NCBI GenBank assembly: GCA_030490835.1
Contig: CM059971.1
Span: 58,328,012 to 58,392,011, forward strand
DNA: 64,000 nt
Reading direction: 5' to 3'
Origin: Annona cherimola
Lineage: Eukaryota; Streptophyta; Magnoliopsida; Magnoliales; Annonaceae
Below the pieces are notes generated by a model. It made no database searches, was not told the origin of the DNA, and saw only the letters and a list, made by a program, of their open reading frames with translations. The position numbers and the translations under genes are program-made. Below, piece by piece: positions 1 to 12,344 of this stretch (within the stretch, counting starts at the first letter, position 1; every line of letters starts with the position of its first letter).

Positions 1-1473
1 TTGTGGTTCAATCGGATAATTCTAGAAGGTTCCATGACTTTATTCTCCTAGTAGTTTCTGGGATACCATAAAAGCTACTTAACTTGCAATTAACTTATCT
101 GTTTGATTCTAAAATCTCACTGAAATATGACGCTTCGAATAGGATTTCACTAAAATGTCTACGTCATTATTCCATAATAACGTACCCCTCCCTCCCTTAG
201 TCATTGTAATCCTGAGAAATAATAATGGAAGGCTAATTGTTGATGAATCCCTTCCATTTCATTTTCTCTTTTTGTCTCACTTAGAAACAATACTTTAGGA
301 GCTTATTTCCAGACTAAGTCAATCAATTTCAAATTGACTAGGGGTTGTTAAGTCCCCAACAATTCCAAGCAATGAGGGATATTATGATTAGTAGAGCTGA
401 GACTTCATCTTCTCAACATCTGCATTTGAGTACATGATTTTAGAACTTGAACTTGCTTCATTAGTTTTACTTCTCTTTAGTGCTGTCTGGTCGTTATCCT
501 GATCGATAGCTTCACATAGCAAGAGGCTGAGGTCTCACAACTTCATTTTTTTCCAATCACAAGATTGTGCTTATGATTTTGCCTAAGGATGATTGAAATA
601 ACGGTAATTCTGTGATCAATCAAGGGCTATTCTAAAATTGCACTCTCATCTTCATGGAGTTATTACAAACTAATCTTTATTCCACAAAAAGCCATTAAAT
701 AGCAAAGCCCTATCCTTCATGATCGAGCTTTTATAAATTTTATATATATATTTTTGAATCCACTAATAAAATAATAAGAAAATAAAATTATCGTTTAATT
801 TATTTAATTCACCGAGCATATTTGTATTGACCAGTGCTTAAAAAGGGACTAATCAAGGGCAATTTTTTCAAATGTTTTTAGCTATCATGAAGCTAACTAT
901 CTAACTCGTTGGCTTTGCAATTTTTGAATAGAAGATCAATATAATTTGAAAACTTCAGTGAAACTGAATACCTTTCGCAAACAAAAAAATTGTTCTCATA
1001 ACTAGCATTCTACATATATAGACACAAAATCAAAGATCTTGCTTGCATATGACATATCTAGGTATGTAAGATCATTTTTGCATATGACATACATATCTAG
1101 GCATGTGGTGATGTGGTAGAAAATCACAATGTACATTTTTCCCGCATCACTTCACAAGTCCTTTTTTTATTGATATATATTTATATCTATTTCAATTTAT
1201 ATTAGAGATTATAGCCAAGCTTTAAGACATTCTCACAATTCAGGTCGCAGTCTCCAGCATCCAAACCCACCACCTGCATCTTAAGGGGGCATTGCCCTTA
1301 CCACCTACCGTAGCAACAGGTGGTCACTAGTCTTTTTGAATAATTGCTTTAAATTTTCCATTCTCCACAATATTTGCTATCGAGCTCAATAGAGTGAACT
1401 TGTAAGCTAAGCGGAGCCATCAAGGTTGCCCGAACGGTGGGCTTAGGGCGATCGAGTTGGGCTAAAATCCTGC
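1..1473. other. Intergenic AT-rich sequence, no gene recognised
   Basis: I see no coding region or terminal repeats here. A short imperfect direct repeat around 1045-1110 (two copies of a GCATATGACATA...CTAGG segment) is the only internal structure noticed. The stretch ends at the target duplication of the hAT element. Confidence 0.5.
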
Positions 1474-1481
1474 ATTCCTAG

Positions 1482-2398
1482 TAGGGGTGTAAATAGGGTT
1501 GGGTTCAACCTGAGCCCGCATCAACCCGAACCGATTTATACCATGGTTGGGTTGAGGTTTTGGAAATTTGGTTTTTAAAAAATGGGTTCAACCCGACCTG
1601 ATTTTAAAAATGGGTTGGGTTGGGTTAGGGGTAGGTCAACCCAACCCGACCCGATTTCATAAGATATGTATTTACATATATTTATGAGAGTGTATTTCAT
1701 TCATATTGCTTAGATATTTAAATAAAATTGTGTTGAGTTTGGAAATTTGTTTGACTATTTGGTTGTCAAATGTTATTTGAATTTATTTGGTTTGGAAATA
1801 TATTTGGTTAATTAGTTGTGAAATTGTGTTTGGATTATTTGGTTATATTGCATCGTAAATAGGTTGTTTAGATATTTGCTCGCATTGGTGATTTAGAATA
1901 ACATAACAGGTCAACTGAGAACTTAAGATGTTTGTAGCTTTGATTGGAAGCCAACTAAGAAGGTAAGTAAGACTATAATATTCATTTTTCTATTTTGCAT
2001 AATTTACTGTAATAATTTTACTTGGCTTTCACTTTTTGACTTGCAGAAGACATCGATTGCTCAAAAATACAAAAACAAAAAAACGAATCAATTACTAAAC
2101 TTATCCTCCACTTTTGAGCTATGTAGAACTTTTATTGGTACTTATTGTTTTTATAATTATAATTATTTTTATTATTTTAGAAATTCAGGTGAACAAAACT
2201 TTAACTAGCATTGATAACATGTGTAATCTATTAGCTCGATTTCTAACCCGAACCGAACCGATTTGAGGTGGGTTGAAATAAAGTTGGGTTAAGATGTGAA
2301 AAGTATGGTTGAAAGTAGGGTTGGGTTGTGATTTTACAAGGTGGGTTAGGATTGTATTTGTGCCAACCCGAGTCAACCCGACCCGATTTACACCCCTA
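1482..2398. mobile_element. Non-autonomous hAT-superfamily element
   Basis: The element begins TAGGGGTGTAAAT and ends with the exact reverse complement, ATTTACACCCCTA. It is flanked by a perfect 8-bp direct repeat, ATTCCTAG, at 1474-1481 and 2399-2406. An 8-bp duplication is diagnostic of hAT transposition. Both subterminal regions are packed with GGGTTGGGTT/CAACCCGACC motifs in opposite orientation, the usual arrangement of hAT transposase-binding repeats. No transposase is encoded in its 917 bp, so it must have been mobilised in trans. The small open frames inside are not genes. Confidence 0.93.
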
Positions 2399-2508
2399 AT
2401 TCCTAGCCGATAAGATTCAAAAGAACGTCTGGGCCTCAAGGCTCCGAAGTGTAGACCTGCTAGCATAGTGATATAGGCGCGTACCAAGTTCCCAATGTGC
2501 AAAATTAT

Positions 2509-2789
2509 GAGTGTGTTTGAGAATGGATAAAACTTTTGATGAAAAGTTATAGAGATGAGAAGTTGTCAAATGATGTGATATGATAGGGGTAGTGATGAGG
2601 AATAAATAGGATAAAGTTGAAATAGATAGATTAGTTGTATTGGTAGTTGTATAGAAATAATTGAAAAGTATGGTAGTTGTATAGAAAAATGTGAATAAAT
2701 AATTAAAAAATATGATAATTGTGAAGAGTGAAAAGTTTTAGATTGAAAAGTTTTAACTTGACAACTTTTTGTTGTTACCAAACACACCC
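2509..2789 (-). mobile_element. Tourist-like (PIF/Harbinger) MITE, copy A
   Basis: This is a 281-bp element with terminal inverted repeats GAGTGTGTTTGA / CCAAACACACCC and a 3-bp flank repeat TAT on both sides. It shares its whole interior with the copies at 17357-17637 and 54555-54846, for example the GATGTGATATGATAGGGG segment. Orientation is set relative to copy B. A 73-codon open frame in it is an accident of the MITE sequence and is shared with copy B. Confidence 0.85.
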
Positions 2790-3294
2790 TATATATCCAT
2801 TGATCATTTTAAGTCTGAGTTGTGATCCCATGCGCCCAGGCAAAGCCTCTGGTTAGCCCGCTCTCTCCATAGTCGTCAGATCCCGCGGCTTGAATTGTGA
2901 GTGTTGGATGAGAAAAAGAGCAGAGCAATCTAAGCACGACAGGTGATTTTGTAAAAGGAAGAGACGAGCACACACCCGCCTCTCGTCAGTCTCCCACTTG
3001 CTCACGCCTCATGCCCTCTTTCGGAGTGTCATCCCCTCCCTTCTTCACGCCCTCTCTCCCCCTTGTTTCTCTCATCCTCACGTCTCCTCGGTGACAAAAA
3101 TCAAAGCATCTTCAACCCATCTTCATCTCAGATTCGAGCTAGCCCTCACTCATCTCTCTCATCCCTTGTGCATAGACATCTGACGACAAGCTCTCATCTG
3201 GTGTGCCCCATCACCAATGATCGGCAACTAAAGTGGTGAGTTCCCTTATCTCCTCATGTTGTGGTGTTGTTGCTTCATTTTGATCAGATCTTTT
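2790..3294. other. Unassigned sequence left of the copia element
   Basis: This is moderately GC-rich sequence containing a 61-codon open frame (2998-3183) rich in Ser, His and Leu with no recognisable domain. No splice or promoter context makes it a convincing gene. Confidence 0.4.
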
Positions 3295-3743
3295 TGTTGG
3301 ATTTTGTGACACACCTATATGATTATTATATACACTATTACAAATAGCGGCTTAAATTATAAAGTGATCTTGTAAGGTTTATGGGCTCAAATCATCTAAT
3401 AGAGTATGGGTCTTCTATGCGTAAAAACTCTGTTGCCTAATTTTTAATTTCTATTTTTATGGTGGGCTAAATTCAAAAAAAGAAAGATGAGTACTCTATA
3501 TAAACAGTTGTGGTCTCCAGCTTATGCACTCTTAGGGTTTTTGCTAACATCTCATTATTAAAAAAAAATGAGTTGTCTTCTCTAAAATACCCTACGTCAC
3601 AAACTCGGAAGACCAGAAACCTCCATATTAAAAAACAACTACTCCATTTAAGAACGCTTGTACTTATAGTTTATATTTCTTGGTGATTTAAGATGAATGA
3701 TCTTAGGGTGATTATGGTTTTAACCAATAAGGTTTTTCCAACG
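3295..3743 (+). repeat. 5' LTR of the copia element
   Basis: It starts TGTTGGATTTTG and ends CCAACG. It aligns along its length with 15506-15942: shared AAATAGCGGCT, AAGGTTTATGGG, TACTCTATATAAA and AACCAATAAGG blocks. The CTCTATATAAA segment near 3495 is a likely TATA box of the LTR promoter. Confidence 0.88.
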
Positions 3744-3745
3744 GT

Positions 3746-3759
3746 TGGCCTTAGAGCCA
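3746..3759 (+). other. Copia primer binding site, initiator tRNA-Met type
   Basis: TGGCCTTAGAGCCA follows the 5' LTR by two bases. It matches the plant copia primer site TGGTATCAGAGCCA at 11 of 14 positions, which is consistent with an eroded initiator tRNA-Met site. Confidence 0.65.
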
Positions 3760-5560
3760 ATCTTTATATTAAATTGTTGTGAAATTTTTTTTATGAAATT
3801 TTGGGTCTTAAAATAATTTATTTGGTTCGATATTGTTATTGTTAATATGAAATATTTAGATGGATTCAAAATTGATGTCGAGAATTATTTAACATGGTCC
3901 TCTGGTTAGCAGTTTTTTGAGTCCAGATGGTTTACGTTTTTTTCTGGACCATTAACTTCATGTCATGCATGCTATGGATCTTCACGCATGCTAATGTTAT
4001 TCTTAATGCATGCTATGGTTTTGTTCGACGTTATGGATTCGGCAATATCATGACCATGGAACCACATACGCCTTGGTTTTTTTATTTTAATAATAATAAA
4101 ATTAAGAACGTAGTTGGCATATGCTTAGAAACTTCTTGTTTATTTCTTGGACAAGTTGTTTCAGTAATTGGAATCTGCATGATATTCTTGTGCATTGATA
4201 TTTATTCATGTGAGAATTTAAGTTATATACATAAAAAGGGGCCAACTCCCAAGGTTGGATTCAACGACACCTTTTTGCCTGATTTATTTTCCATGGGGAT
4301 TCAGTTCGTTTGGATCTTTTGTATGCTGCTTAGACTGTCCGACCACTGATTAATAAGTAAAAAAGGAAATCCCTACAGCTTGTAGCTGCCCAGGAAAATT
4401 TTAGATTTCTAGATTATTATTCCTGTTTTCAGTTGGGTTTTTCGAACCTGGGTTTTGGATGCTGGTAAGAGTGCAGTTCTAGGTGGTAGCGGCTAGGGTA
4501 TCCCTGTTTTGGGGAAGAAGATAAGAACAGTTACCCCTTAACTCAAAAAAAAATTGCACAATGGTTAGTTATAAAAGTTTTGCAAAAAAGCCCTACACCG
4601 CTTTAGGGTTGGGCTTAGTTTTGCGTCCATACACAACCCAGGCATGGCAGCTCTGACACCTGGAGGCCCAGAACATTGAGCCCAGATCGTCAGGACACCT
4701 GTTCCTGCTGGACATGTGGCCCTCTAGGAATTGTCCGGGTAAATTTAATTTATGTTGTAATCCCAATAACGGATTTTGGACTATCAAATAGTGGTTTTGC
4801 ATGTTTTTTTATGTTTTGAATCAAATGGAGGGTCTGATTGAGCCAAATAGGTCCAGAAATATAAATTTTTATGAATTTGTATATATGCATGTAATTTTTG
4901 AATTATATGTGCAATTAATTCATATGATTAATTTATGAAAATTTAGAAAAAAAAATTATGAATAATTTTCATGCATTTATGATTTGTTGCTCTCTATTAA
5001 AATTCGTAGTAACACATTGTCATGCAAAATTTAATTTTTGGATCATTTAGAAATTCAAATAATGGTACAAATATTTATTATGAATATCTGATATTTTGAA
5101 ATAAATTAATTGAAACAACATATTGCCAAAGTAGCCTCTCCTATATAATTTAATTTTTTTTGAAACATTAAGATGATTTTGTGTAAGTATTTCATACAGA
5201 TATTAGTCAATCTAAAGGAAGGTTAATATTTAGCCGAATTGCATGCACAAGTGTGGTAATAAATATATGGCAATTATTCAGTTTTCTATATGAATAGTAA
5301 GTTAGTCGAAAGAAAGATTTATTGTTTAACAAGATTTTTGTTGTCAATATTTGATTACTACAATATGAGTATCACTTGAAAGTTAATATTTTTGTCCAAA
5401 TATTATATACTAATTTTTTGTTAGATATGCTATAATGGGCCCTACCACAATTTGAATTTTTCTAATGTTTTATCTGAAACTTATATGAATATATTATTTT
5501 GTTCTATTTTCATCTAATACATCTGCTTCTACTATATCTACCAACATCAATTCTATTCTC
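3760..5560 (+). other. Long leader of the copia element
   Basis: This is about 1.8 kb between the primer site and the first gag homology, longer than usual for copia. It holds a 140-codon open frame (3927-4349) rich in aromatic residues and cysteine, without a domain I recognise. I see no terminal repeats that would mark a separate insertion. It may be untranslated leader or an unrecognised insertion. Confidence 0.4.
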
Positions 5561-5564
5561 ATGC

Positions 5565-8519
5565 CAAACAGAATCAATTTTAAGGAATGGAAAGAGAATA
5601 TTTAAACATTCTTAGCTGCATGGATCTAGACCTTACGTTAAGGGTTAAATAACTCATCCCTCTTATGGTTGTAAGTTCCATTGTGAAAAAAGAGACTTTG
5701 AGAGGTGGAATATTTCAAATCATATGAGTCTCATGATCATGCAAAAGATAATTCTAGAAGATTTTATGGGTAGTATGTCTAAACAAGACACTACTACTAA
5801 GGATTTCTTAGATGAAATCGAAAAGTATTTTGAAAAAAGCGATAAGGATGAAACAAACTTGACTCTATAAAGCTTGGTTTCAATGAGGTATAGGGACAAA
5901 GAAAACATATGGGAGTACATTATACAAATGTCTCCTCGTGCTTCAAAGCTAAGGGCACTTGGTTACAACTATCTAATGATTAATTAGTGCATTCAGTTTT
6001 GATCTCTCTTCTGGCACAATTCAGCTAGTTTAAGATCAGTTACAATTGTCAAAAGGAGAAACGGTCTCTTAATGAGTTCATTTTACATTGTATGAAAGAA
6101 GAGGAAAGGATGAAGTAAGATAGGCCTAAAAGTGCTCATTTGGCAAGTACTTCTAGCAAAAAGACCAAGAAAAGGAAAAATGATAAGAAAACTAGGAGCG
6201 AGGTGACAAATAAAAAATAGCAAAAAAATCAATTAAAGAATCAGGTTGTTACTTTTATCACACTCCTGAACAAGGAAAGAAGGATTATAACAAATATCAT
6301 GCTTGACGTGTGAAGAAAGGTACACTTCTCACTTTGATTTATTCTGAGGTTAATTTAACTTTAGCACCTAGACATATTTGGTGAATAGATTCTGGCATTA
6401 CTACTCACATAAGTGTGACTATGCAGGGTTGCCTGAGTTGCCGAAAGCCACATAATGTTGAAAGATTCATCTATGTGGACGATGCAAATTAGTTGAAGTT
6501 CAGGCTATAAGCATATTTCAGTTATTATCAAAGACTAATTTTTATTTGGATTTGAAAGAGGCATATGTTGTATCGTCTTTTAGACGAAATTTGATTTTGT
6601 TTCTATGCTGGACAAATCTAGTTATTCTTATTCATTTAGAAAAAGTTAGTTTAGTTCGTCTTTGAATTCAAATATTGTGGGTGCTAGTTCCTTCTCTTTT
6701 TATGATAATATTTACTTGCTTGATACGGTTACCTTTTTTGTCAAATTATTGCATGTGAATTCACGTGGTATGAAACGTAAATTAATTGATGAGAATTCTA
6801 CTTAAACCTGTCATAAACGCTTAGGACATATATCTAAACAAAGAATTGAGATGGTTTGTGTAAGATGGAATTCTTGCTCCTTTTGCTTATTAGATTTTCA
6901 AGTCTATGTTGATTGTGTTAAGGGGATGCAGACAAACATAAGGAAATTCAGTGCCAGCTGGTCATCAAACATCTTAGAACTGATACATATAAACATTTGT
7001 GGGTCATTTCCTATGGCCTCATAGAATGGCCAACAATATTTTATTACGTTCATAAATAATTTTTCTTATTATGACTACCTATATCTCATTCATGAAAAGT
7101 CTCAATCACTAGGCATGTTTAAAATTTTTAAAGTTGAAAGTTGAAAATCAATTTGGCAAAAGAATTAAGGTCGTGAGATCTGATCGTGATAGTAAATACT
7201 ATGGTAGATATGACGGATCAGAAGAACAACATCTAAGGGCTTTTGTCATCCCATAGTACATTATGCCGAAAAGTCTTACATGAATGGTTTGCTAAAAGAC
7301 AAAACAGAATTTCAACGGATATAGTAAGGAGTATGATCAGTCGTACTACCTTACCAGACTCACTCTTGGGAGAGGCATTAAAGACTGTAGTTTATAATCT
7401 TAAAAGAGTACCAACCTAGGCAACCACTAAAATCTCTTATTAATTATTAATGGGCAAGAAGCCTATAATAAAGCATTTACTCATTTGAGGTTGTCTAGCT
7501 GAGGCAAGGCCTTACAGGTCATGAAAAGAAATTTGACTCAAGAATAATTAGCAGCTATTTTGTTGGATATTCTGAACAGTCCCGACGGTATAAATCTTAT
7601 GATTCCACATATAGATCCTTTTTTGAAATGAAAAATGGCTGGTTCTTTGAGGATATTAAGCTTAGGGGAAGGAAAGGTTAAAGACTATGTTTTTTTAGGA
7701 TGAATTGGTCACTTTTTCTTCAATTGTTATTGACATTGATCAGGCTTCTATCCTTGATATTGTTCAAAAAACAATACCAAAAACCTGATAATCAAGCTTA
7801 ACAACCTCAAGAACCAATGCGATTAAGGAGATCCACTAGAGAAAGAAGAAGTGTAATTTCTAATGATTATATCATCTTTCTCCAAGAACATCAAAATGAC
7901 ATTGAAATGGTGGAAGATGATCCTATCAATTTCTACCAAGCAATGCAAAGTAAAAATTCTCAAAAGTAGATCAATGTTATGGATGAATAAATTATGTCCA
8001 TAAGAGACAATGACATCTGGAAACTCATCTCATTGCCTAAATGTATGAAGCTAATTAGTTGTAAATGAATATTTAAAACCAAGAGTGATTGGAAGGGTAA
8101 TGTGAAAAGGTATAAAGCTCATCTTGTCACAAAGGATTTTACTCAAAAGGAAACATTGATTATAAAGAGACTTCTTTTCTAATTTCATTGAAAGACTCTT
8201 TCGGGATAATGATGACTTTAGTGGTACATTTCAATCTTGAGCTACATCAAATAGATGTAAAACTGCATTTCTTAATAGTGACATTGATGAAACAAGTTAT
8301 ATATTACAAACAGAAAACTGTATCTAGAGATGTAAAGAATATGATTTGCAAATTTAAAAAATCCATCTATGGGCTCAAGTAAGCTTCTCGTTAATGGTGT
8401 CACAAATTTCATCAAGTCGTCATCTCATTTGATTTTGAGATAAATATGGTTAATGATTGCTTGTATATCACAATTTCAGTGAGAATAAGCACATTTTTTT
8501 AATTTTATATGTTAATGAC
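5565..8519 (+). pseudogene. Copia gag-protease-integrase-RT (5' part), degenerate
   Basis: Translations in shifting frames follow the copia polyprotein order. Gag: DTTTKDFLDEIEKYFEKSDK near 5790, and YNCQKEKRSLNEF near 6040. A zinc-knuckle remnant (GCYFYHTPEQGKKDY, with the cysteines and histidine partly lost) lies near 6245. The protease motif IDSGITTHISVTMQG is at about 6385. The GAG-pre-integrase segment CHKRLGHISKQRIEMV is near 6810 and integrase core remnants run 6960-7600. RT includes NDIWKLISLP near 8010 and the MICKFKKSIYGLK block ending at 8382. Many stops and frameshifts show it is non-functional. The RT catalytic box reads YVND where YVDD is expected, just before the hAT insertion splits it. 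Confidence 0.88.
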
Positions 8520-8626
8520 ATACTGCTTAGGGGTGCAACTTGGTTCGGGTAGGACCGGGTAAGGGTCGACCTTGTCCTTACACTATTTTTAAAAACTTCT
8601 ACCCTACCCTATTTGAGGCCAGGTCA

Positions 8627-9640
8627 TGGTGTACAACCACGGATGTGTCATTAGGCACCCATAATCACTAATCTCAAATTATACCAAATCGCATTAAAAC
8701 TAACAACTAATTATAGTATAGAATAATGATGAGACTGGTCGAATCCACAGAGAGACAATGAAAGTTTGATTTATTTAGAAAAGAAAATTTTATTAAACTA
8801 AATAGTCCAAAATAAAATTACAACTAAGAATTAACTTGCAATAAAATTCAACTAAAAGAAAAAAATATAAAAATATAAAATTTAACCAAGCAAAAGAAAA
8901 GAAAACAAATATGGATGGCTTGCACGAAGAAGATCTCTCCCCAGAAGTTTCTCCAAACTCGTGGAATTGAGAGTTGAAGCTCATAGTGAAAATTGGATTA
9001 TGTAAATTCTTGCCTTGGCCTCCTTTTATAAAGGCGAAAACTGTAGAGAGCAAGTGGCGGATTGCTTACACAAATTCAATTACGCATGTCCTTGTGCAAT
9101 TTAACTTGCTTGGATGTCTTTGCACAATTCGTAGATGGTTAGGATTAATCTCAACGCACACAAAGCAAAGCTTGAACGGGTTGAGGCGAATTGCGTTTAG
9201 AATTCATGCTATGTAAGGTCTTCCACTAGCTTAGATTTTTCGCTCCCATTCTAGATTACAAGATAGCTGGTGTGTTGTTGGATGAATTGTTGATTTCTGA
9301 TTATTGATAGCAATTAACTTCAGAATAGAGGCGCGGAGATGATTTTTGCCACGGATCCAATAAAACATTTCATAGAACTTGAATAGGAGAAAACAGAGTT
9401 GTCACCGCAAATTGCATTACTGTTGGAATTAGCTTGGAGTCATGATGCACTGTTGATGCTAAAGAAGTTGCTGCACTCCTTGATTTGGACGGCTAGATGG
9501 CCGATGTAAATTTGCTAACACTAGCTAGATTTGATGCATGTTTTACTACTGGATTTCGTTTCTTGAAAACTAATGAGGAGATTTGGAATTTTTGCTCCTG
9601 ATGAGAGGTGGGTTCGTCCGGTCTTTGGCTAGAATTTTTG
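8627..9640 (-). repeat. 3' LTR of the nested tRNA-Asp-primed element
   Basis: It is a direct repeat of 11323-12344 over about 1 kb, with many substitutions and small indels. The boundary at 9640 is where similarity stops (after GAATTTTTG). Polypyrimidine stretches follow at 9680-9760 on the + strand, i.e. purine-rich on the element's own strand. Confidence 0.8.
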
Positions 9641-11299
9641 CTCCCTTACAATGCAATGATAAAAGTATACTTGTCAGCTCTCCTTTTCTTTTCTTTTTTC
9701 TTTTTTTTCTCTTTTTTCTTTGTCACTTTTTCATTTTTTTCATGTTTTCATTTTTTCTTTTGCAATTTCTTCATTGACAAGAGAAATAATTATTAAAGAA
9801 ATAGAAAAACTAAGAATGAGGGTACAAAGAGTATTGGATTGTCTTCCATTAAGTGCTAAGTTCACCATATTCAATCAGACTCATTGTTACTCGCGTCAAT
9901 TTAGATCATCCAATCCCTACTCTTTCAAAAACCTTGTCATGATGTGAACTATTTGATTCTTCAAGGTGATCATATCAAGAAAAGGTTTCACAGTTTGGCG
10001 GCTCTTCAATGATATTGAATACATAGTGTTCTTCTTCTTACTTTAAGTAGTTTGAAATTATTGCACTAGCATATGTTGAGAGGATTACTTCTTTGTATTG
10101 AAATAAAGCTCCTCTTTTTGTTGAATCATTTCACTCATTCCTTCATTTTCAGCCTGTTCTTGTTTGTTCATCGGTGGACTTTCTAAAGCACTAGGAAAAG
10201 GAGGCTAATATTTGGTTGAATCTTCATCAACCAACATATCTTTTATACATTTTTTAATCCCTTTAACCTCTTCATACTCCTTAACATCTTCAATAGATTC
10301 ATCAATTTCCTCAGCATTCTCAATTTTTTGAATGTCATCTCCCCCCAACTTAATCTCTAACATTATTTTCCACAACCTCTTCTTGAACTTCACTAGAAAA
10401 CCATCACCAATTGCTTACAAATTTCATGAAACATCCAAAATTATAATATCACCATTCTACAAAACCATGATTATTGTTTTACCCTCATCCTCAGTCAATG
10501 AGTTTTCCTACGATAATGAATCGGGTCCAGCTTTATCCTCAGTTTTGTGAGACTCTAGATGATCTATTGGAGTGACAATTGGTTCAATATAGAATTGCTT
10601 ATCTTCCATCTTCATGTTCACTTCTATTAGTTGATCAACTTAGGATTCAAGCCTAGAAATAGATTGTTGGTTGGTCAAAATTAGTTGTTGTAGCTGTGAG
10701 AATTTTTCATCAAATTGAGAAGATGGTTGGTAACAAGGCTGAGGAAATAAACAATTATCTTCTAGATGAACTGGTGGCCAATGCATGTTTTCTTGAAAAC
10801 TAGATTGGAATTATGGAATTCAGGAAAAATTTTGCATGTGTGGCCACGAGGTTTGTGAATATGAATTCATAGGAAAGCGATAATTGATTTTTCCAAGGAT
10901 AATGAGATGGATTAACCCTACTCAGTTATAAGCATTTGGAAATTGATTGTTTTCAAGTTTAGAAATCCTTTGAAAGTATTGAGCTTGTTCTTGGAAACAT
11001 ATTAAAGTTCAAGCCACAGGAGGATGTTCATTATAAAAAGGTGGAGTTCGACTTGGAAATAAATTTGGTGAAGACTGGACGGAAAGAAGATAGTCTAGCA
11101 TGTGGATTAATCGATCGAGTATAAGATTGTTGATTTAAAAAAATCAAGTAAAAATATGAGATATTCTAAGAAAATTAAATAGTAATTAAACATAGAAAAC
11201 AATTAAAATAATCCTGAATAGAAAAATTAAATCAAGCAGTGTAAATCTGAACAAAAGAAAGAAAATAAACAAACAAAATAACTCAAACTTTCATATGCC
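9641..11299 (-). other. Internal region with gag-like coiled-coil remnant
   Basis: On the - strand around 10630-10720 the translation gives a Gln/Leu-rich coiled-coil segment (QFDEKFSQLQQLILTNQQ), typical of Gypsy-like gag proteins. Around 10205-10393 there is an acidic 62-codon frame (IENAEEIDESIEDVKEYEEV). No protease, RT or integrase motif is present, so the element cannot be autonomous. Assignment to gag is an inference from composition. Confidence 0.45.
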
Positions 11300-11317
11300 T
11301 CCCCGACAACGGCGCCA
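11300..11317 (-). other. Primer binding site for tRNA-Asp
   Basis: The minus strand reads TGGCGCCGTTGTCGGGG. It differs by one base from the complement of the 3' end of plant tRNA-Asp and starts 5 nt from the LTR repeat. This fixes the transcription direction of the nested element. Confidence 0.8.
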
Positions 11318-11322
11318 AGAAC

Positions 11323-12344
11323 TGGTGTACAACCACGGATGTGTAGTTAGGCATCCATGATCACCAATCCCAAATTATACTAAATTACATTGAAATTAAC
11401 AACTAGTTATAAAAAGACGGATCAAATCCACATAGAGACAATAAAAGTTTGAATTATTTGAAAAAGAAAAGTTTATTAAACTAAATTGTCCAAAATAAAA
11501 TTACAACTAACAATTAACGTGCAATAAAAATAACTATAAATAAAATTCAACTAAAAGCAAAGAAAATATAAATATAAAATTTAACAAAGCAAAAGAAAAG
11601 AAAACAAATATGAATGGCTTGCATGAAGAAGGTCTCCTCTCCCCCAAAGTTTCTCTAGACCCGTGGAATTAAAAGCTGAAGCTGGGAGCGAAAATTGGAT
11701 TATGTAAAGCCTTTCCTCGGCCCCTCTTTTATGAGGGTGAAAACTGTAGAGAGCACGTGGCAGATTGCTTACGCAAATTCCATTATGCATGTCCTTGCGC
11801 AATTTAACTTGCTTGGATATCTTTGCACAATTCATAGATGGTTAGGATTAATCTCACGCGCACAAAGTAAAGCTTGAACGGGTTCAGGAGAATTGCATAT
11901 AGAATTCGTGCTATGTAAGGTCTTCCATTAGCTTGGATTTTCCGCTTCCATTCTGGATTACAAGATAGTTTGTGTATTATCAGATGAATTGTTGATTTTT
12001 GATTATTGATGCCAATTAACTTCAGAACAGAGGTGGCGGAGATGATTTTTAACACGGATCCAATGAAAACATTTCATAGAGCTTGAATAGGAGAAAATAG
12101 AGCTGCCACCGTAGATTGCATTTCTGCTGGAATTAGCTTGGAGTCATGATACACTGTTGATGCCATAGAAGTTGTTGTACTCCTTGATTTCGACAGCCAT
12201 ATGGGCAGTGGAAATTTTCTTAGAGTAGCTGGATTTGGTACATGTTTTACTGCTGGATTTCGTTTCTTGAAAACCATCAAGGAGATTTGGAATTTTTGCT
12301 CCTGATGAGAGGTGGGTTCATCCGATCTTAGGCTGGAATTTTTG
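11323..12344 (-). repeat. 5' LTR of the nested tRNA-Asp-primed element
   Basis: This is the direct-repeat partner of 8627-9640, adjacent to the primer binding site. The short open frames in it (for example 11581-11835) match frames in the other LTR and are not genes. Confidence 0.8.

Larger units (their letters stand above)
8627..12344 (-). mobile_element. Non-autonomous LTR retrotransposon (tRNA-Asp primed), nested in the hAT element
   Basis: Two direct repeats of about 1.02 kb, at 8627-9640 and 11323-12344, both start TGGTGTACAACCACGG. They bracket 1.68 kb of internal sequence. Adjacent to the higher repeat, the + strand at 11300-11317 reads CCCCGACAACGGCGCCA. Its complement is a primer site for the plant tRNA-Asp 3' end, so the element is transcribed on the - strand. 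The internal part lacks protease, RT or integrase, making it a LARD-like passenger. Exact outer ends and the target duplication could not be fixed. Confidence 0.82.

Noticed and set aside
2566..2787. 73-codon open frame with a counterpart at 17311-17580
   Set aside because: Both frames are the same MITE read in the same relative orientation. MITEs do not encode proteins.
3927..4349. 140-codon frame as a host gene
   Set aside because: It sits inside the copia element between the primer site and gag. No domain was recognised, so it is described with the leader.
9583..9947. Phe/Ser-rich open frames near a polypyrimidine run
   Set aside because: They arise from the T/C-rich tract next to the LTR of the nested retroelement.
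11300..11317. Possible tRNA-Asp gene fragment
   Set aside because: Only the 3' end sequence is present, placed directly beside an LTR. It is a primer binding site, not a tRNA gene.
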